This document shows, one piece after another, positions 27,519 to 36,716 of a stretch of DNA of 64,000 nt (position 1 is its first letter; every line of letters starts with the position of its first letter). The DNA is from Brucella thiophenivorans (lineage in GTDB: Bacteria > Pseudomonadota > Alphaproteobacteria > Rhizobiales > Rhizobiaceae): positions 1-64,000 of the forward strand of contig NZ_NNRJ01000015.1 of NCBI RefSeq assembly GCF_002252445.1. The letters are read 5' to 3'. The position numbers were made by a program, and so were the translations under genes. The notes under the pieces are model-generated. The model searched no databases, had not been told where the DNA came from, and was given only the letters and a program-made list of their open reading frames with translations.

Positions 27519-28823
27519 TTATAGAATGAAGCGCGAAAGGTCCGTATTTTTGGCAAGATCGCCAACAGTCTTGCGGACATAGTCGCCATCGACCGTGAAG
27601 GCCGAACCTGATTTATCAGGCGCATTATAGGAAATGTCATCAAGGACCTTTTCCATAACCGTCTGCAAGCGGCGCGCACCGATATTTTCGACCGTCGAAT
27701 TCAGATCAACCGCAATATCGGCCAAAGCGTCAATGGCGTCATCGGTAATATCAAGTTTCACCTCTTCCGTTGCCATTAGCGCAATATATTGCTTGATCAG
27801 GCTGACCTCTGTTTCCGTCAGAATCCGTCGGAAATCTTCACGCGTCAAAGCGTTCAATTCTACACGAATTGGCAGACGACCCTGCAACTCCGGCAGAAGG
27901 TCGGAAGGCTTGGAAACGTGGAACGCGCCCGATGCGATGAACAGGATATGATCGGTTTTCACCGGGCCATATTTCGTCGCAACGGTGGTGCCTTCAACGA
28001 GCGGCAACAGATCGCGCTGCACGCCTTCGCGTGATACGCCTGCTCCCATTCCGCCTTCGCGCGAAGCGATCTTGTCGATTTCGTCCAGGAAAACGATACC
28101 GTCATTTTCGGTTGAGCGCAGGGCTTCCTGAATGAGCTGATCCTGATCGAGTAGCTTGTCAGACTCGTCGTTGATCAGGATTGCATAGGATTCCTTGACC
28201 GAGGTTTTGCGCGTTTTAGTACGCCCGCCCATCGCCTTGCCGAAAATATCGCCGATATTGATCATCCCGATATTGGCGCCTGGCATGCCCGGAATTTCGA
28301 AATTCTGACCGCTACCTGTATCGGCAACCTCGATTTCGATTTCCTTGTCGTCCAGTTCGCCTTCACGCAATTTCTTGCGGAAGCTATCGCGTGTGGCAGG
28401 GCTTGCAGTTTTGCCAACAAGGCCGTCCAGCACGCGCTCTTCGGCATTGATATGCGCTTTGGCCTTCACTTCCTCACGCTTCTTTTCACGTACGAGGCCG
28501 ATTGCAGCTTCGACCAGATCGCGGATAATCTGTTCAACGTCGCGACCAACATAGCCCACTTCGGTGAACTTGGTGGCTTCAACCTTGATGAAGGGCGCGC
28601 CTGCAAGCTTGGCGAGACGACGGGAGATTTCCGTCTTGCCAACGCCGGTCGGTCCGATCATCAGAATGTTTTTTGGCATGACCTCTTCGCGCATCTGGCC
28701 TTCCAACTGCTGGCGACGCCAGCGATTGCGCAGAGCGATTGCCACGGCGCGCTTGGCATTGTTTTGGCCGATGATGAAGCGATCGAGTTCGGAAACGATT
28801 TCACGGGGGGAGAAATTACTCAT
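27519..28823 (-). CDS. hslU: ATP-dependent protease ATPase subunit HslU
   Basis: The 434-residue AAA+ unfoldase forms the HslUV (ClpYQ) protease with HslV. Walker A is GPTGVGKT (57-64), Walker [11 protein letters not shown], with the inserted I domain between, and it ends in RFIL, the tail that docks into HslV. Start at 28823 ([10 protein letters not shown]) fits the family; an upstream in-frame start adds seven atypical residues. It lies two bases after the DUF2585 stop. Confidence 0.97.
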   Translation of the reverse strand: MSNFSPREIVSELDRFIIGQNNAKRAVAIALRNRWRRQQLEGQMREEVMPKNILMIGPTGVGKTEISRRLAKLAGAPFIKVEATKFTEVGYVGRDVEQIIRDLVEAAIGLVREKKREEVKAKAHINAEERVLDGLVGKTASPATRDSFRKKLREGELDDKEIEIEVADTGSGQNFEIPGMPGANIGMINIGDIFGKAMGGRTKTRKTSVKESYAILINDESDKLLDQDQLIQEALRSTENDGIVFLDEIDKIASREGGMGAGVSREGVQRDLLPLVEGTTVATKYGPVKTDHILFIASGAFHVSKPSDLLPELQGRLPIRVELNALTREDFRRILTETEVSLIKQYIALMATEEVKLDITDDAIDALADIAVDLNSTVENIGARRLQTVMEKVLDDISYNAPDKSGSAFTVDGDYVRKTVGDLAKNTDLSRFIL

Positions 28824-28825
28824 AA

Positions 28826-29416
28826 TTACAATCCACTTTGCCACTGCCTGATGAACTCGAACGGATGCAGCAGCATGATCACGTTGAGCGTAAGATTGTC
28901 GCGAATAATAATCAGCGCCAGAATTTCAAAGAAAAGCGCTATAGCGACGGTGATTTTGGTTGGCAGTTTTGCAGCCAGCAGAAAGCCGACAAGGGCAGCG
29001 ACCGTGTCGGAAACTGAATTCACGATGCTATCGCCAAAATAGTCCACCGAGGACGTGTTGGCGCGATAGCGCTCGATGATGAAATTCGAGTTTTCGACCA
29101 GTTCCCAGACGGCTTCAACGCCAACGGCCATGGCAAGCCTCAAGCCCAAAGGTGCTTTTGGCGCGATGAATGTCAAAAGCCAGTAGAACAGAAAGCCATG
29201 AATGATGTGCGAGAGCGTATACCAGTCGGTGATATGCTGTGAATTCTCGGACATCAGCGAACCGGACCATAATTTTATGGTGCCGCATTCGCACATGGGT
29301 ATCCGCCCATCGAGATAAAGCCAGAAGGCCTGTATCGCGAGAATGGCAAGAACAATCAGAGCACCTAAGCCCCAACGCTGTGTTTTAGAGGCTGAGGCTT
29401 GCACGCTTGCGGTCAT
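28826..29416 (-). CDS. UPF0314/DUF2585 membrane protein
   Basis: The 196-residue protein has about five membrane segments, one near residues 15-34, followed by [17 protein letters not shown] and [20 protein letters not shown], a pattern of the Rhizobiales-restricted UPF0314 family (DUF2585). The function is unknown. It is inserted between hslV and hslU, overlapping hslV by ATGA, so it is co-translated with a cytosolic protease. Confidence 0.87.
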   Translation of the reverse strand: MTASVQASASKTQRWGLGALIVLAILAIQAFWLYLDGRIPMCECGTIKLWSGSLMSENSQHITDWYTLSHIIHGFLFYWLLTFIAPKAPLGLRLAMAVGVEAVWELVENSNFIIERYRANTSSVDYFGDSIVNSVSDTVAALVGFLLAAKLPTKITVAIALFFEILALIIIRDNLTLNVIMLLHPFEFIRQWQSGL

Positions 29417-29970
29417 TCGGCGTTGAGGCTTTCAAGGAGAATGCTGTGATTGGTGTAGATGCAGATGTCGGCTGCAATCCCCATTGCCTTGCGGGCGATT
29501 TCCTCGGCATCCAGATCGGTATCAACGAGAGCTCGCGCTGCGGCCAGCGCATAATTGCCACCAGATCCGATGGCCATAACGCCATGTTCCGGTTCAAGTA
29601 CATCGCCTGTGCCGGTCAGTGCCAGCGTAACCTTGCTGTCGGCTACAAGCATCATGGCTTCAAGTTTGCGCAGGTAGCGGTCGGTGCGCCAGTCTTTAGC
29701 GAGTTCGACGGAAGCGCGCATGAGCTGGTCGGGATATTGCTCCAGCTTGGCTTCAAGGCGCTCAAGCAGCGTGAAGGCATCAGCCGTGGCACCGGCAAAT
29801 CCGGCAATGACATTGTTGCCCTTGCCGATGCGGCGCACTTTTCGCGCATTGCCTTTCATGACAGTGTTGCCGAGCGATACCTGCCCGTCACCGGCGATAA
29901 CGACCTTGTTACCCTTGCGAACGGTGACAATGGTCGTGCCGTAAATTGTTGTGGGATTGTGTTCGATCAT
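29413..29970 (-). CDS. hslV: ATP-dependent protease subunit HslV
   Basis: The 185-residue threonine peptidase assembles as a dodecamer with HslU. The catalytic N-terminal threonine is exposed after removal of an 11-residue propeptide (TTIVTVRK follows [11 protein letters not shown]); downstream are [12 protein letters not shown] and [14 protein letters not shown]. Propeptide and length are normal. It leads the heat-shock-type unit hslV-DUF2585-hslU. Confidence 0.96.
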   Translation of the reverse strand: MIEHNPTTIYGTTIVTVRKGNKVVIAGDGQVSLGNTVMKGNARKVRRIGKGNNVIAGFAGATADAFTLLERLEAKLEQYPDQLMRASVELAKDWRTDRYLRKLEAMMLVADSKVTLALTGTGDVLEPEHGVMAIGSGGNYALAAARALVDTDLDAEEIARKAMGIAADICIYTNHSILLESLNAE

Positions 29971-30101
29971 GGATCACTCCTTTGGCGGCCTACAGGTTTC
30001 CATATGGCAAACGCATAAGCCCCTGATATGGGTCGAAGCCTTTTGAATCGGTTTCGTTGTGAATATTTAAGAACGAGCTGGCAAAATGCAAATGGGTTCA
30101 A

Positions 30102-30144
30102 GCGCATTCCAAAAAGTGGGAACCGGTTTTTGAATAAAATGCGC
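30102..30144. repeat. Palindromic intergenic repeat, copy 3a
   Basis: About 43 bases, GCGCATTCC..AAAGTGGGAACCGG..AAAATGCGC, tandem with copy 3b after a 12-base spacer. Confidence 0.85.
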
Positions 30145-30156
30145 GTGCGGAAATAA

Positions 30157-30199
30157 GCGCATTCTAAAAAGTGGGAGCCGGTTTTTGGATAAAATGCGC
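30157..30199. repeat. Palindromic intergenic repeat, copy 3b
   Basis: Nearly identical to copy 3a (GCGCATTCT..AAAGTGGGAGCCGG..AAAATGCGC), same orientation, suggesting recent tandem duplication. Confidence 0.85.
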
Positions 30200-30299
30200 G
30201 TTAACAGAAAAATCCAGATTATTGGTAGGTGGCCTAAAAGCATTGGCAAAAGCATCAAGCTGTTCTAGAACGCGAAAAGATTTCAACAGAGGAAATGCT

Positions 30300-30908
30300 A
30301 TGACGGCTGAAAGCGCCCGCAAAGCAAGCATCGAACGTTCGACGAAAGAAACGAGCATCGCCGTTTCGGTCGATCTGGACGGTAACGGCAAGTTCGACAT
30401 AACCACAGGTGTCGGCTTCTTCGATCATATGCTGGAGCAGCTTTCCCGGCATTCGCTCATCGACATGCGCGTGATGGCCAAGGGCGATCTGCATATCGAT
30501 GATCACCACACCGTCGAAGATACCGGCATTGCGCTGGGTCAGGCTGTTGCGAAAGCGCTTGGCGAGCGTCGTGGCATCGTGCGTTATGCGTCAATGGATC
30601 TTGCCATGGACGACACGCTGACGGGGGCGGCGGTTGACGTATCGGGCCGTGCATTTCTGGTCTGGAATGTGAATTTCACGACGGCCAAGATCGGCACATT
30701 CGACACCGAACTGGTGCGCGAGTTTTTTCAGGCTTTTGCGATGAATGCCGGGATCACGCTGCATATCAATAATCATTATGGTGCCAACAACCACCATATC
30801 GCCGAATCGATCTTCAAGGCCGTGGCACGCGTTCTGCGCACAGCGCTTGAAACCGACCCGCGCCAGAAGGATGCAATTCCATCGACCAAGGGGTCGCTGA
30901 AGGGATAA
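30300..30908 (+). CDS. hisB: Imidazoleglycerol-phosphate dehydratase
   Basis: The 202-residue enzyme dehydrates imidazoleglycerol phosphate in histidine synthesis. Both metal-binding histidine motifs are present: [13 protein letters not shown] and [14 protein letters not shown], then [14 protein letters not shown]. The E. coli phosphatase fusion is absent, as usual in alphaproteobacteria. Start at 30300 has AGAGGA upstream. First gene of hisB-DUF2628-hisH-hisA-hisF-hisE. Confidence 0.96.
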   Translation: MTAESARKASIERSTKETSIAVSVDLDGNGKFDITTGVGFFDHMLEQLSRHSLIDMRVMAKGDLHIDDHHTVEDTGIALGQAVAKALGERRGIVRYASMDLAMDDTLTGAAVDVSGRAFLVWNVNFTTAKIGTFDTELVREFFQAFAMNAGITLHINNHYGANNHHIAESIFKAVARVLRTALETDPRQKDAIPSTKGSLKG

Positions 30909-30912
30909 GTTC

Positions 30913-31401
30913 ATGGCGCAATTCGTCGTTCTGGAGAAAGAAAGCGCGAACAGCGCTGAAAACTCTGTCTTTGTGCGCGACGGATTCTACGCTTTGGCAC
31001 TGATCCTGCCGGTTGTCTGGCTTTTGTCGCAGCGGCTTTGGTTTGAAGCAATTGCTGCTCTCGGCGTGACGATCCTGCTGGGTGTTGCGGGTTCCGCTTT
31101 TGGTGTCACCGATGCGGTTCCCCTGATCACTTTATTGTTTTCGCTCTTTGTTGCGCTGGAAGGCGTGAACTGGAAGATCGCAAAACTCAAGCGTCAGGGA
31201 TTTACCGAAAAGGCCGTGATCGAAGCAGCCAATCTGGAAGAAGCGGAAATCCGTTATTTCTATGGTCTCGCTGAAGTTGATCAGCCTGAAACAGTCCCTG
31301 CGCAAGCGCAAGCGCCTGTATGGGCGCAACAGACCCCTCATCCCACTTATTCCTCATTTGGCTCGACGATAGGCTTTGTCGGTCATCGCGGAGAAAACTG
31401 A
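30913..31401 (+). CDS. DUF2628 membrane protein in the his operon
   Basis: The 162-residue protein has two or three membrane segments (about 29-62 and 70-88) forming a DUF2628 domain, then a polar C-terminal tail rich in Gln, Ala and Pro. The function is unknown. It lies four bases after hisB and two before hisH, so it is in the histidine transcription unit, though it has no known role in the pathway. Confidence 0.85.
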   Translation: MAQFVVLEKESANSAENSVFVRDGFYALALILPVVWLLSQRLWFEAIAALGVTILLGVAGSAFGVTDAVPLITLLFSLFVALEGVNWKIAKLKRQGFTEKAVIEAANLEEAEIRYFYGLAEVDQPETVPAQAQAPVWAQQTPHPTYSSFGSTIGFVGHRGEN

Positions 31402-31403
31402 AA

Positions 31404-32054
31404 ATGCGTGTTGCAATTATCGATTATGGTTCCGGCAATCTTCGCTCGGCCACCAAGGCCTTTGAGCGTGCCGCCCATGAGAGCGGCTTAAAAGCCGAAA
31501 TCGAACTGACGGCAGATGCCGATCGCGTGGCGAGCGCTGATCGCATCGTGCTTCCGGGCGTTGGCGCTTATGCCGATTGTCGCCGCGGCCTTCATGCCGT
31601 TCCCGGCATGGTGGAGGCGCTGGAAGACGTAGTGCTGAAAAAGGCGCATCCGTTTCTTGGCATCTGCGTGGGCATGCAGCTGATGTCCGAACGCGGGCTT
31701 GAAAAAGAAATCACTAAAGGTCTCGGCTGGATTGAAGGCGATGTGCGTGAAATGACGCCGTCCGATCCGACGCTCAAGATTCCGCAGATCGGCTGGAACA
31801 GGATTCACGTGAAACATTCGCATCCGGTCTTTGACGGTATCGAGACCGGCGAGAACGGTTTGCATGCCTATTTCGTGCATTCCTATATGTTCAATGCCAA
31901 GAACAAAGCGGATGTGCTGGCCGTCACCGAATATGGCGGCGACGTTACCGCAACGGTTGGTCGCGACAACATGATCGGTACGCAGTTCCATCCAGAAAAG
32001 AGCCAGCTGCTTGGCCTTTCGCTTATTGCAAATTTCCTGAAATGGAAGCCTTGA
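31404..32054 (+). CDS. hisH: Imidazole glycerol phosphate synthase, glutaminase subunit
   Basis: The 216-residue class I amidotransferase supplies ammonia to HisF. Cys88 lies in GICVGMQL and the catalytic His196/Glu198 in FHPEKS. Start at 31404 is preferred: the frame is open upstream but no good start precedes it. A parS-like variant (31801-31816) is embedded and encodes part of WNRIHVKH. Confidence 0.96.
   Translation: MRVAIIDYGSGNLRSATKAFERAAHESGLKAEIELTADADRVASADRIVLPGVGAYADCRRGLHAVPGMVEALEDVVLKKAHPFLGICVGMQLMSERGLEKEITKGLGWIEGDVREMTPSDPTLKIPQIGWNRIHVKHSHPVFDGIETGENGLHAYFVHSYMFNAKNKADVLAVTEYGGDVTATVGRDNMIGTQFHPEKSQLLGLSLIANFLKWKP
31801..31816 (-). other. Degenerate parS-like sequence inside hisH
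   Basis: On the minus strand TGTTTCACGTGAATCC, identical to the hemJ variant at 16814-16829 and 14 of 16 to the consensus, 13 kb to the other side of the origin. Confidence 0.35.
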
Positions 32055-32058
32055 AGAT

Positions 32059-32790
32059 ATGATCCTTTTTCCCGCCATCGATTTGAAAGACGGTCAATGC
32101 GTGCGCCTCAAGCTTGGCGACATGGATCAGGCCACTGTTTACAATGAAGACCCGGCAGCACAAGCCAAGGCTTTTGAGGATCAGGGCTTTGAGTGGCTGC
32201 ATGTGGTTGACCTCAACGGTGCCTTTGCCGGTGAAAGCGTCAATGGCAAGGCGGTTGAGGCGATCCTGAAAGCCACCAAAAATCCGGTGCAGCTTGGCGG
32301 CGGTATCCGCACGCTTGCCCATATCGAAAGCTGGCTTTCCAAAGGTCTGCGCCGCGTCATTCTTGGTACGGTTGCCGTGCGTGATCCAGCGCTGGTGATC
32401 GAAGCCTGCAAGCAGTTTCCGGGTCAGGTTGCGGTGGGCATTGATGCCAAGGGCGGCTATGTCGCGGTTGAAGGCTGGGCGGAAGCATCCGAGCTCGGCG
32501 TGGTCGAATTGGCGAAGAAGTTTGAGGGCGCAGGCGTAGCTGCCATCATCTACACCGACATCGACCGCGACGGTGTTCTGGCTGGGATCAACTGGGATTC
32601 AACGCTTGGTCTTGCAGACAGCGTGTCCATTCCGGTGATTGCATCGGGCGGCCTTGCCTCCATGGATGACATCAAGCGCCTCGCTGCACCCGATGCGCGC
32701 AAGCTGGAAGGCGCTATTTCTGGTCGTGCGCTTTATGATGGCCGCATTGATCCGGCGGAAGCGCTGGCATTGTTGAGGGCTTCGGTATGA
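32059..32790 (+). CDS. hisA: Phosphoribosylformimino-5-aminoimidazole carboxamide ribotide isomerase
   Basis: The 243-residue TIM-barrel isomerase has the catalytic Asp8 (PAIDLKDG) and Asp129 region (VGIDAKGG), and phosphate loops QLGGGIR and ASGGLAS. It performs the Amadori rearrangement in histidine synthesis. Its stop overlaps, by ATGA, the start codon of a short leftover copy of the hisF 5' end. Confidence 0.96.
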   Translation: MILFPAIDLKDGQCVRLKLGDMDQATVYNEDPAAQAKAFEDQGFEWLHVVDLNGAFAGESVNGKAVEAILKATKNPVQLGGGIRTLAHIESWLSKGLRRVILGTVAVRDPALVIEACKQFPGQVAVGIDAKGGYVAVEGWAEASELGVVELAKKFEGAGVAAIIYTDIDRDGVLAGINWDSTLGLADSVSIPVIASGGLASMDDIKRLAAPDARKLEGAISGRALYDGRIDPAEALALLRASV

Positions 32791-32933
32791 CACTCAAAGC
32801 ACGCGTAATTCCTTGTCTGGATGTTAAGGATGGCCGCCACCGCCTGCCCGCAACGAACAGTCCGGCGCAGGCCGGACCGCGAGGACAGGCAAAGCAAAAA
32901 AGAGACGCGGCAGATCGAGAACAACAATGCTGA
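32787..32933 (+). pseudogene. Leftover 5' end of hisF (48-codon frame ahead of hisF)
   Basis: The frame starts with [17 protein letters not shown], the HisF N-terminus expected in Brucellaceae, in the normal position coupled to hisA by ATGA. After codon 17 it enters a GC-rich palindromic segment (residues [16 protein letters not shown] onward) with no similarity to HisF and stops at TGA 32931-32933, overlapping the ATG of the actual hisF. It cannot make a working enzyme but may still be translated and couple hisA to hisF translation. See the hisF entry for the second copy. Confidence 0.85.
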
Positions 32934-32974
32934 AAGCAAGAGTAATACCGTGCCTTGATGTGAAAGATGGCCGC
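32838..32974 (+). other. 137-base insertion within the hisF 5' end
   Basis: The 9-base sequence GATGGCCGC occurs at 32829-32837 and again at 32966-32974. The segment between carries an imperfect hairpin (32842-32890, with a perfect core GTCCGGC-GCAG-GCCGGAC at 32860-32877), an A-rich stretch, and a new copy of hisF codons 1-16 that differs from the old copy at nine synonymous positions, including the rare AGA and ATA. This is the pattern of an element that replaces the 5' end of its target gene. Confidence 0.75.
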
Positions 32975-33709
32975 GTCGTCAAAGGCGTAAACTTTGTCGA
33001 TCTGATTGATGCCGGCGATCCGGTTGAAGCAGCGCGAGCCTATGATGCGGCCGGTGCAGACGAATTGTGCTTCCTCGACATCACGGCGTCTTCGGACAAT
33101 CGCGAGACAATTTTCGACGTGATCGCGCGCACGGCAGAACAATGCTTCATGCCGCTGACGGTTGGCGGTGGCGTGCGTCAGGTAGCTGACATTCGCAAGC
33201 TGCTGCTGGCCGGAGCCGATAAGGTTTCGATCAACACGGCTGCGGTTAAAAATCCGGAATTTGTTGCCGAAGCCGCTGACAAGTTCGGCAATCAGTGCAT
33301 CGTTGTGGCGATTGATGCCAAGAAGGTTTCAGTCGCAGGTGAAAGCGACCGCTGGGAAATCTTCACCCATGGCGGTCGCCAGACGACCGGCATAGATGCA
33401 GTGGAATTTGCGCAGAAGGTCGTGAACCTTGGCGCAGGCGAAATCCTGCTGACGTCAATGGATCGTGATGGCACCAAGGCTGGTTATGACGTGGCGCTGA
33501 CCCGCGCTGTGGCGGACAGCGTGCGGGTTCCGGTGATTGCATCGGGCGGCGTTGGCAATCTCGATCACATGGTTGCGGGTATCCGGGATGGTCATGCAAC
33601 GGCAGTTCTGGCCGCATCCATCTTCCATTTCGGCACCTATACGATTGGCGAGGCCAAGCGATATATGGCCGAAGCTGGTATCCCGATGCGGCTCGATCCG
33701 GTCGCTTGA
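32927..33709 (+). CDS. hisF: Imidazole glycerol phosphate synthase, cyclase subunit
   Basis: The 260-residue TIM-barrel cyclase has catalytic Asp11 (CLDVKDG) and Asp130 (VAIDAKK), and phosphate loops LTVGGGVR and ASGGVGN. With HisH it makes imidazoleglycerol phosphate and AICAR. The first 16 codons are a recoded duplicate of the native start; from codon 17 (32975) the sequence is ordinary. There is only a weak GAG before the ATG, so translation probably depends on coupling with the upstream frame. Confidence 0.95.
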   Translation: MLKARVIPCLDVKDGRVVKGVNFVDLIDAGDPVEAARAYDAAGADELCFLDITASSDNRETIFDVIARTAEQCFMPLTVGGGVRQVADIRKLLLAGADKVSINTAAVKNPEFVAEAADKFGNQCIVVAIDAKKVSVAGESDRWEIFTHGGRQTTGIDAVEFAQKVVNLGAGEILLTSMDRDGTKAGYDVALTRAVADSVRVPVIASGGVGNLDHMVAGIRDGHATAVLAASIFHFGTYTIGEAKRYMAEAGIPMRLDPVA

Positions 33710-33731
33710 AAACAAGATTTGAGGAAATCCG

Positions 33732-34055
33732 ATGACTGAGTTCACACTTTCCGACCTTGAACGCATCGTCGCGGAACGTGCAAATTCGACGGATGGATCG
33801 TCCTATACCGCAAGCCTGATCGCCAAGGGCCAGACACGCGCTGCCAAAAAGCTCGGCGAAGAAGCCGTGGAAACGGTGATTGCCGCAGTCGAAGGCGACC
33901 GCGCAGAACTGGTCACGGAAAGCGCTGATCTGCTTTATCATCTGCTGGTGGTTCTGAAGATTGCAGATGTGCCGCTTGATGAAGTTCTTGCAGAATTGCA
34001 ACGCCGCACGGCACAGACAGGCCTTGAGGAAAAGGCCGGTCGTCCGAAGGCATAA
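33732..34055 (+). CDS. hisE: Phosphoribosyl-ATP pyrophosphatase
   Basis: The 107-residue all-alpha NTP pyrophosphohydrolase hydrolyses phosphoribosyl-ATP. [10 protein letters not shown] and [11 protein letters not shown] are the metal-binding motifs. It closes the his operon, 22 bases after hisF. As in most alphaproteobacteria it is separate from hisI. Confidence 0.94.
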   Translation: MTEFTLSDLERIVAERANSTDGSSYTASLIAKGQTRAAKKLGEEAVETVIAAVEGDRAELVTESADLLYHLLVVLKIADVPLDEVLAELQRRTAQTGLEEKAGRPKA

Positions 34056-34056
34056 A

Positions 34057-34101
34057 GCATGACTCCAAAAAGTAGGAACCGGTTTCTGGATAATGACATG
34101 C
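34057..34101. repeat. Palindromic intergenic repeat, copy 4
   Basis: About 45 bases, GCATGACTCC..AAGTAGGAACCGG..GACATGC, starting one base after the hisE stop and possibly shaping the end of the his transcript. Confidence 0.8.
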
Positions 34102-34208
34102 GTGAAAGCAACTGATCAGAGCATTTTCTCTGCTTTAAAATGGAAATGCTCTGAATGCAGATTAAACAGGATATATGTGAATTGGCGTTGAGGGAGAGCA
34201 GCGACAAT

Positions 34209-35177
34209 ATGTGGGAAAAAGTGGACCAGCTGACGCCGTCACGCTATTCGCCGTACCGTTTCTTTTCGGCGACCGAATGGGCGGGCTTTCGTGCTGATAC
34301 CCCCCTCACCCTCACCTATGAAGAGGTCAAGCGGTTGCGCTCGCTGGGCGATCCGATTGATCTGGATGAGGTGCGGCGCATTTATCTGTCGCTGTCGCGA
34401 CTGCTCTATGCACATGTGGAGGCCAGTCAGCTTCTGTTTCGCCAGCGTCAGCAATTCCTTAATATGGAGGACAGTTTCAAGACGCCGTTCATCATCGGTG
34501 TTGCCGGATCGGTGGCGGTGGGAAAATCCACGACCGCGCGTATTCTGAAAGAACTGCTCGCCCGCTGGCCTTCAAGCCCGAAAGTCGATCTTGTGACAAC
34601 CGACGGCTTTCTCTATCCCAATGCAGTTCTGCGCACCCAAAACATGATGGAGCGCAAGGGCTTTCCCGAAAGCTATGACGTGGGTGCGGTTTTGCGCTTT
34701 TTGTCAGCTATCAAGGCGGGTATGAGCCAGGTGAAAGCGCCGCTCTATTCGCATTTGAGCTATGACGTTCTGCCGGGTGAATATCAGATTGTCGACAAGC
34801 CCGACATACTGATCTTTGAAGGCATCAATGTTTTGCAGGTGCGTGATCTGCCTGAAGACGGCAAGATGGTGCCATTCGTTTCGGACTTTTTCGACTTCTC
34901 GATCTATATTGATGCGCAGTCGGAACTGATCCACAAATGGTATATTGATCGTTTCATGCGGCTGCGTGAGACGGCCTTCGTCAATCCGCAATCATTCTTC
35001 CATCGCTATTCAGAGCTTTCCGAAGAAGCGGCCCGTTCCATCGGCGAAGGTCTGTGGAACAATATCAATATGAAGAACCTGCGTGAAAACATTCTTCCTA
35101 CCCGCCCCCGCGCCGATCTTATCCTGCGCAAGGGCAGCGATCATCTGATCGAAGAAGTGGCGCTCAGGAAGATATGA
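34209..35177 (+). CDS. coaA: Pantothenate kinase (type I)
   Basis: The 322-residue enzyme phosphorylates pantothenate, the first committed step to CoA. P-loop [11 protein letters not shown] is at 97-107; [12 protein letters not shown] and EGINVLQ follow. ATG 34209 is preceded by GGGAG, and the resulting [16 protein letters not shown] start matches known Brucellaceae CoaA; an ATG at 34155 would add 18 atypical residues. Confidence 0.96.
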   Translation: MWEKVDQLTPSRYSPYRFFSATEWAGFRADTPLTLTYEEVKRLRSLGDPIDLDEVRRIYLSLSRLLYAHVEASQLLFRQRQQFLNMEDSFKTPFIIGVAGSVAVGKSTTARILKELLARWPSSPKVDLVTTDGFLYPNAVLRTQNMMERKGFPESYDVGAVLRFLSAIKAGMSQVKAPLYSHLSYDVLPGEYQIVDKPDILIFEGINVLQVRDLPEDGKMVPFVSDFFDFSIYIDAQSELIHKWYIDRFMRLRETAFVNPQSFFHRYSELSEEAARSIGEGLWNNINMKNLRENILPTRPRADLILRKGSDHLIEEVALRKI

Positions 35178-35180
35178 AAA

Positions 35181-35203
35181 GGGCCGGTTGAACCGGCCCC
35201 TTT
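35181..35203. terminator. Terminator between coaA and the LysM gene
   Basis: Seven-base perfect stem GGGCCGG (35181-35187) with CCGGCCC (35193-35199), flanked by AAAA and TTT; serves convergent genes. Confidence 0.85.
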
Positions 35204-35216
35204 GAATTCTTAAGCC

Positions 35217-35663
35217 TTACAGCGGCGGAATGCGCAGCACCTGACCCGGATAGATTTTGTCCGGGTGCGTCAGCATCGGCTTGTTGGCTTCAAAGATGAT
35301 GTCGTTCTTTGCGCCCTTGCCTTTGCCATATTGGGCTTCAGCGATCTTCCAGAGATTGTCGCCCTTCTTGACTGTGTAGAAGACAGGATCAGCCCCTGTG
35401 CCTGCGCCTTCAACCGTCAATTCCGAAGCTTCCACCTTGGAAACTCCAAGCGAATTGCCGACAGCGATAATCGCTTTTTCAAAGGCAGACTGGTCTTTCA
35501 CATTGCCGGTGAGAACGGCTTTGTCGCCCTGAACGCTAACCTGCACGCCATCGGTGCCAAGATTATGCGAATCGAGTTCTTTCTTGAGGTCATCGGCTTT
35601 TGGCTCACTTTCCCCGAAACCAAGCTTGGTTCCGACCGACTTTACAAAATCGAAAATTCCCAT
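35217..35663 (-). CDS. lysM: BON and LysM domain protein
   Basis: The 148-residue protein has a BON domain (about 25-85, with LTGNVKDQSAFEKAI) and a C-terminal LysM domain (about 95-146, FYTVKKGDNLWKIAEAQYG and PGQVLRIP), as in E. coli YgaU/Kbp, a potassium-binding protein. Start at 35663 (MGIFDFVKSVG) has GGAGA eight bases upstream. There is no signal peptide, so it may be cytoplasmic despite the LysM domain. Confidence 0.9.
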   Translation of the reverse strand: MGIFDFVKSVGTKLGFGESEPKADDLKKELDSHNLGTDGVQVSVQGDKAVLTGNVKDQSAFEKAIIAVGNSLGVSKVEASELTVEGAGTGADPVFYTVKKGDNLWKIAEAQYGKGKGAKNDIIFEANKPMLTHPDKIYPGQVLRIPPL

Positions 35664-35768
35664 GTAACAAATCTCCCTGCTTGTTGAAAATTCATAGCAA
35701 TGCACTCTATGGATGCATAAGATTGGCACTTTAAGCCAAAAGTAAAGCAGATTTTGCTGGTGGTTATC

Positions 35769-36587
35769 CTATCCTATAGTGCAATCGCTTAAGAAGCGCA
35801 TCAGATACCGATCGAAAATCGCTGGCGTTTCACGGAATGGCGCATGGCCGGCATTGTCGATGACGTGGGTTTTGCCTTCCCAAAGATTACCGAATTTTAC
35901 CTTGGAGACGAAGTCGAGTTCGACGAAAGGTTCGTCGCGACCATTAACGACCGCTATGGGAAGCTTTGCTTGAGCGACGATGTCGCGCTGGTTGCCGCCG
36001 GTTCCATTGCCAAATTTTTCAAACATGATGCGGCGTGCGCGTCCATCCGTGCGGGCAACAATATCGAGAAGTGACGCCTCGAATGGTTCGCCACAGGTGC
36101 TGCGTGCGTAAGAATCCACATCGCGCTCGGAAAAGACTTCCTGTCCGGCAAGCGCCATGTCGGGTCCGCTCTTGAACCCCTGCCCCACTTCCTCACGCGC
36201 CACGGGTGGCGTTCCGGTAATCATCAGGCCACGCATTTCTGGATAACGGGCTATCATCTCGATACCGATATGGCCACCGAGCGACCAGCCGAAAACAACA
36301 GCATCGGCAATGCCGAGCTTCTGCATGACTTCCGTCATCGCATCCGCATAGCCTTCCATCGAATAGCTGTGTTCAGGATCAATCGCATCGGAAGATTTGC
36401 CATGGCCCGGAAGATCAGGCGAGATGACGCGCCATTTTTTGCCGATCTCGCCTTCGAGCTGCGGTGCGAAAACTGCGCCGGAACTTGAATTGCCATGTAT
36501 CATCAGGAGAGGAGCGCCCTCGCCTTCACTTTCACGCACAGCAATGCGGCCATGGCTGGTTTCAAGCTCGTGATAATTGATAGTCAT
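35769..36587 (-). CDS. Alpha/beta-hydrolase fold protein
   Basis: The 272-residue product has the HGNSSSG oxyanion-hole segment (31-37), the nucleophile elbow GWSLGG with Ser102, a likely acidic residue in NGRDEPF and the catalytic His in NAGHAPF. Substrate is unknown; relatives include lactonases and esterases. Start at 36587 has GGGAAC upstream; a longer frame begins with a TTG only. It is monocistronic. Confidence 0.87.
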   Translation of the reverse strand: MTINYHELETSHGRIAVRESEGEGAPLLMIHGNSSSGAVFAPQLEGEIGKKWRVISPDLPGHGKSSDAIDPEHSYSMEGYADAMTEVMQKLGIADAVVFGWSLGGHIGIEMIARYPEMRGLMITGTPPVAREEVGQGFKSGPDMALAGQEVFSERDVDSYARSTCGEPFEASLLDIVARTDGRARRIMFEKFGNGTGGNQRDIVAQAKLPIAVVNGRDEPFVELDFVSKVKFGNLWEGKTHVIDNAGHAPFRETPAIFDRYLMRFLSDCTIG

Positions 36588-36627
36588 GTTGTGTGTTCCC
36601 AAAATGCGATAGTCTACTTGTTTTATC

Positions 36628-36716
36628 GCGCATCTTTTTCCGATCGAAGCGGGACCAGAAATCAGTCCGGTGAACTGATTTCCCCGCGTAGGCGGTTCCC
36701 ACTTTTCGGGATGCGC
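36628..36716. repeat. Palindromic intergenic repeat, copy 5, split by an inner palindrome
   Basis: Outer arms are GCGCATC..CCGA (36628) and GGTTCCCACTTTTCGGGATGCGC (ends 36716). A second palindromic block of about 48 bases (core AAATCAGT with ACTGATTT) sits inside. It ends right at the arfB stop. Confidence 0.75.

Larger units (their letters stand above)
29971..30299. other. Divergent intergenic region between hslV and hisB, with two repeats
   Basis: These 329 bases contain promoters for hslV (left) and the his operon (right), which I cannot place exactly, and two tandem palindromic repeats (30102-30144 and 30157-30199). No gene is seen; a frame open upstream of hisB only runs through the repeat. 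Confidence 0.6.

Noticed and set aside
29407-30018. Plus-strand frame of 203 codons opposite hslV
   Set aside because: Shadow of hslV; no start signal and no similarity.
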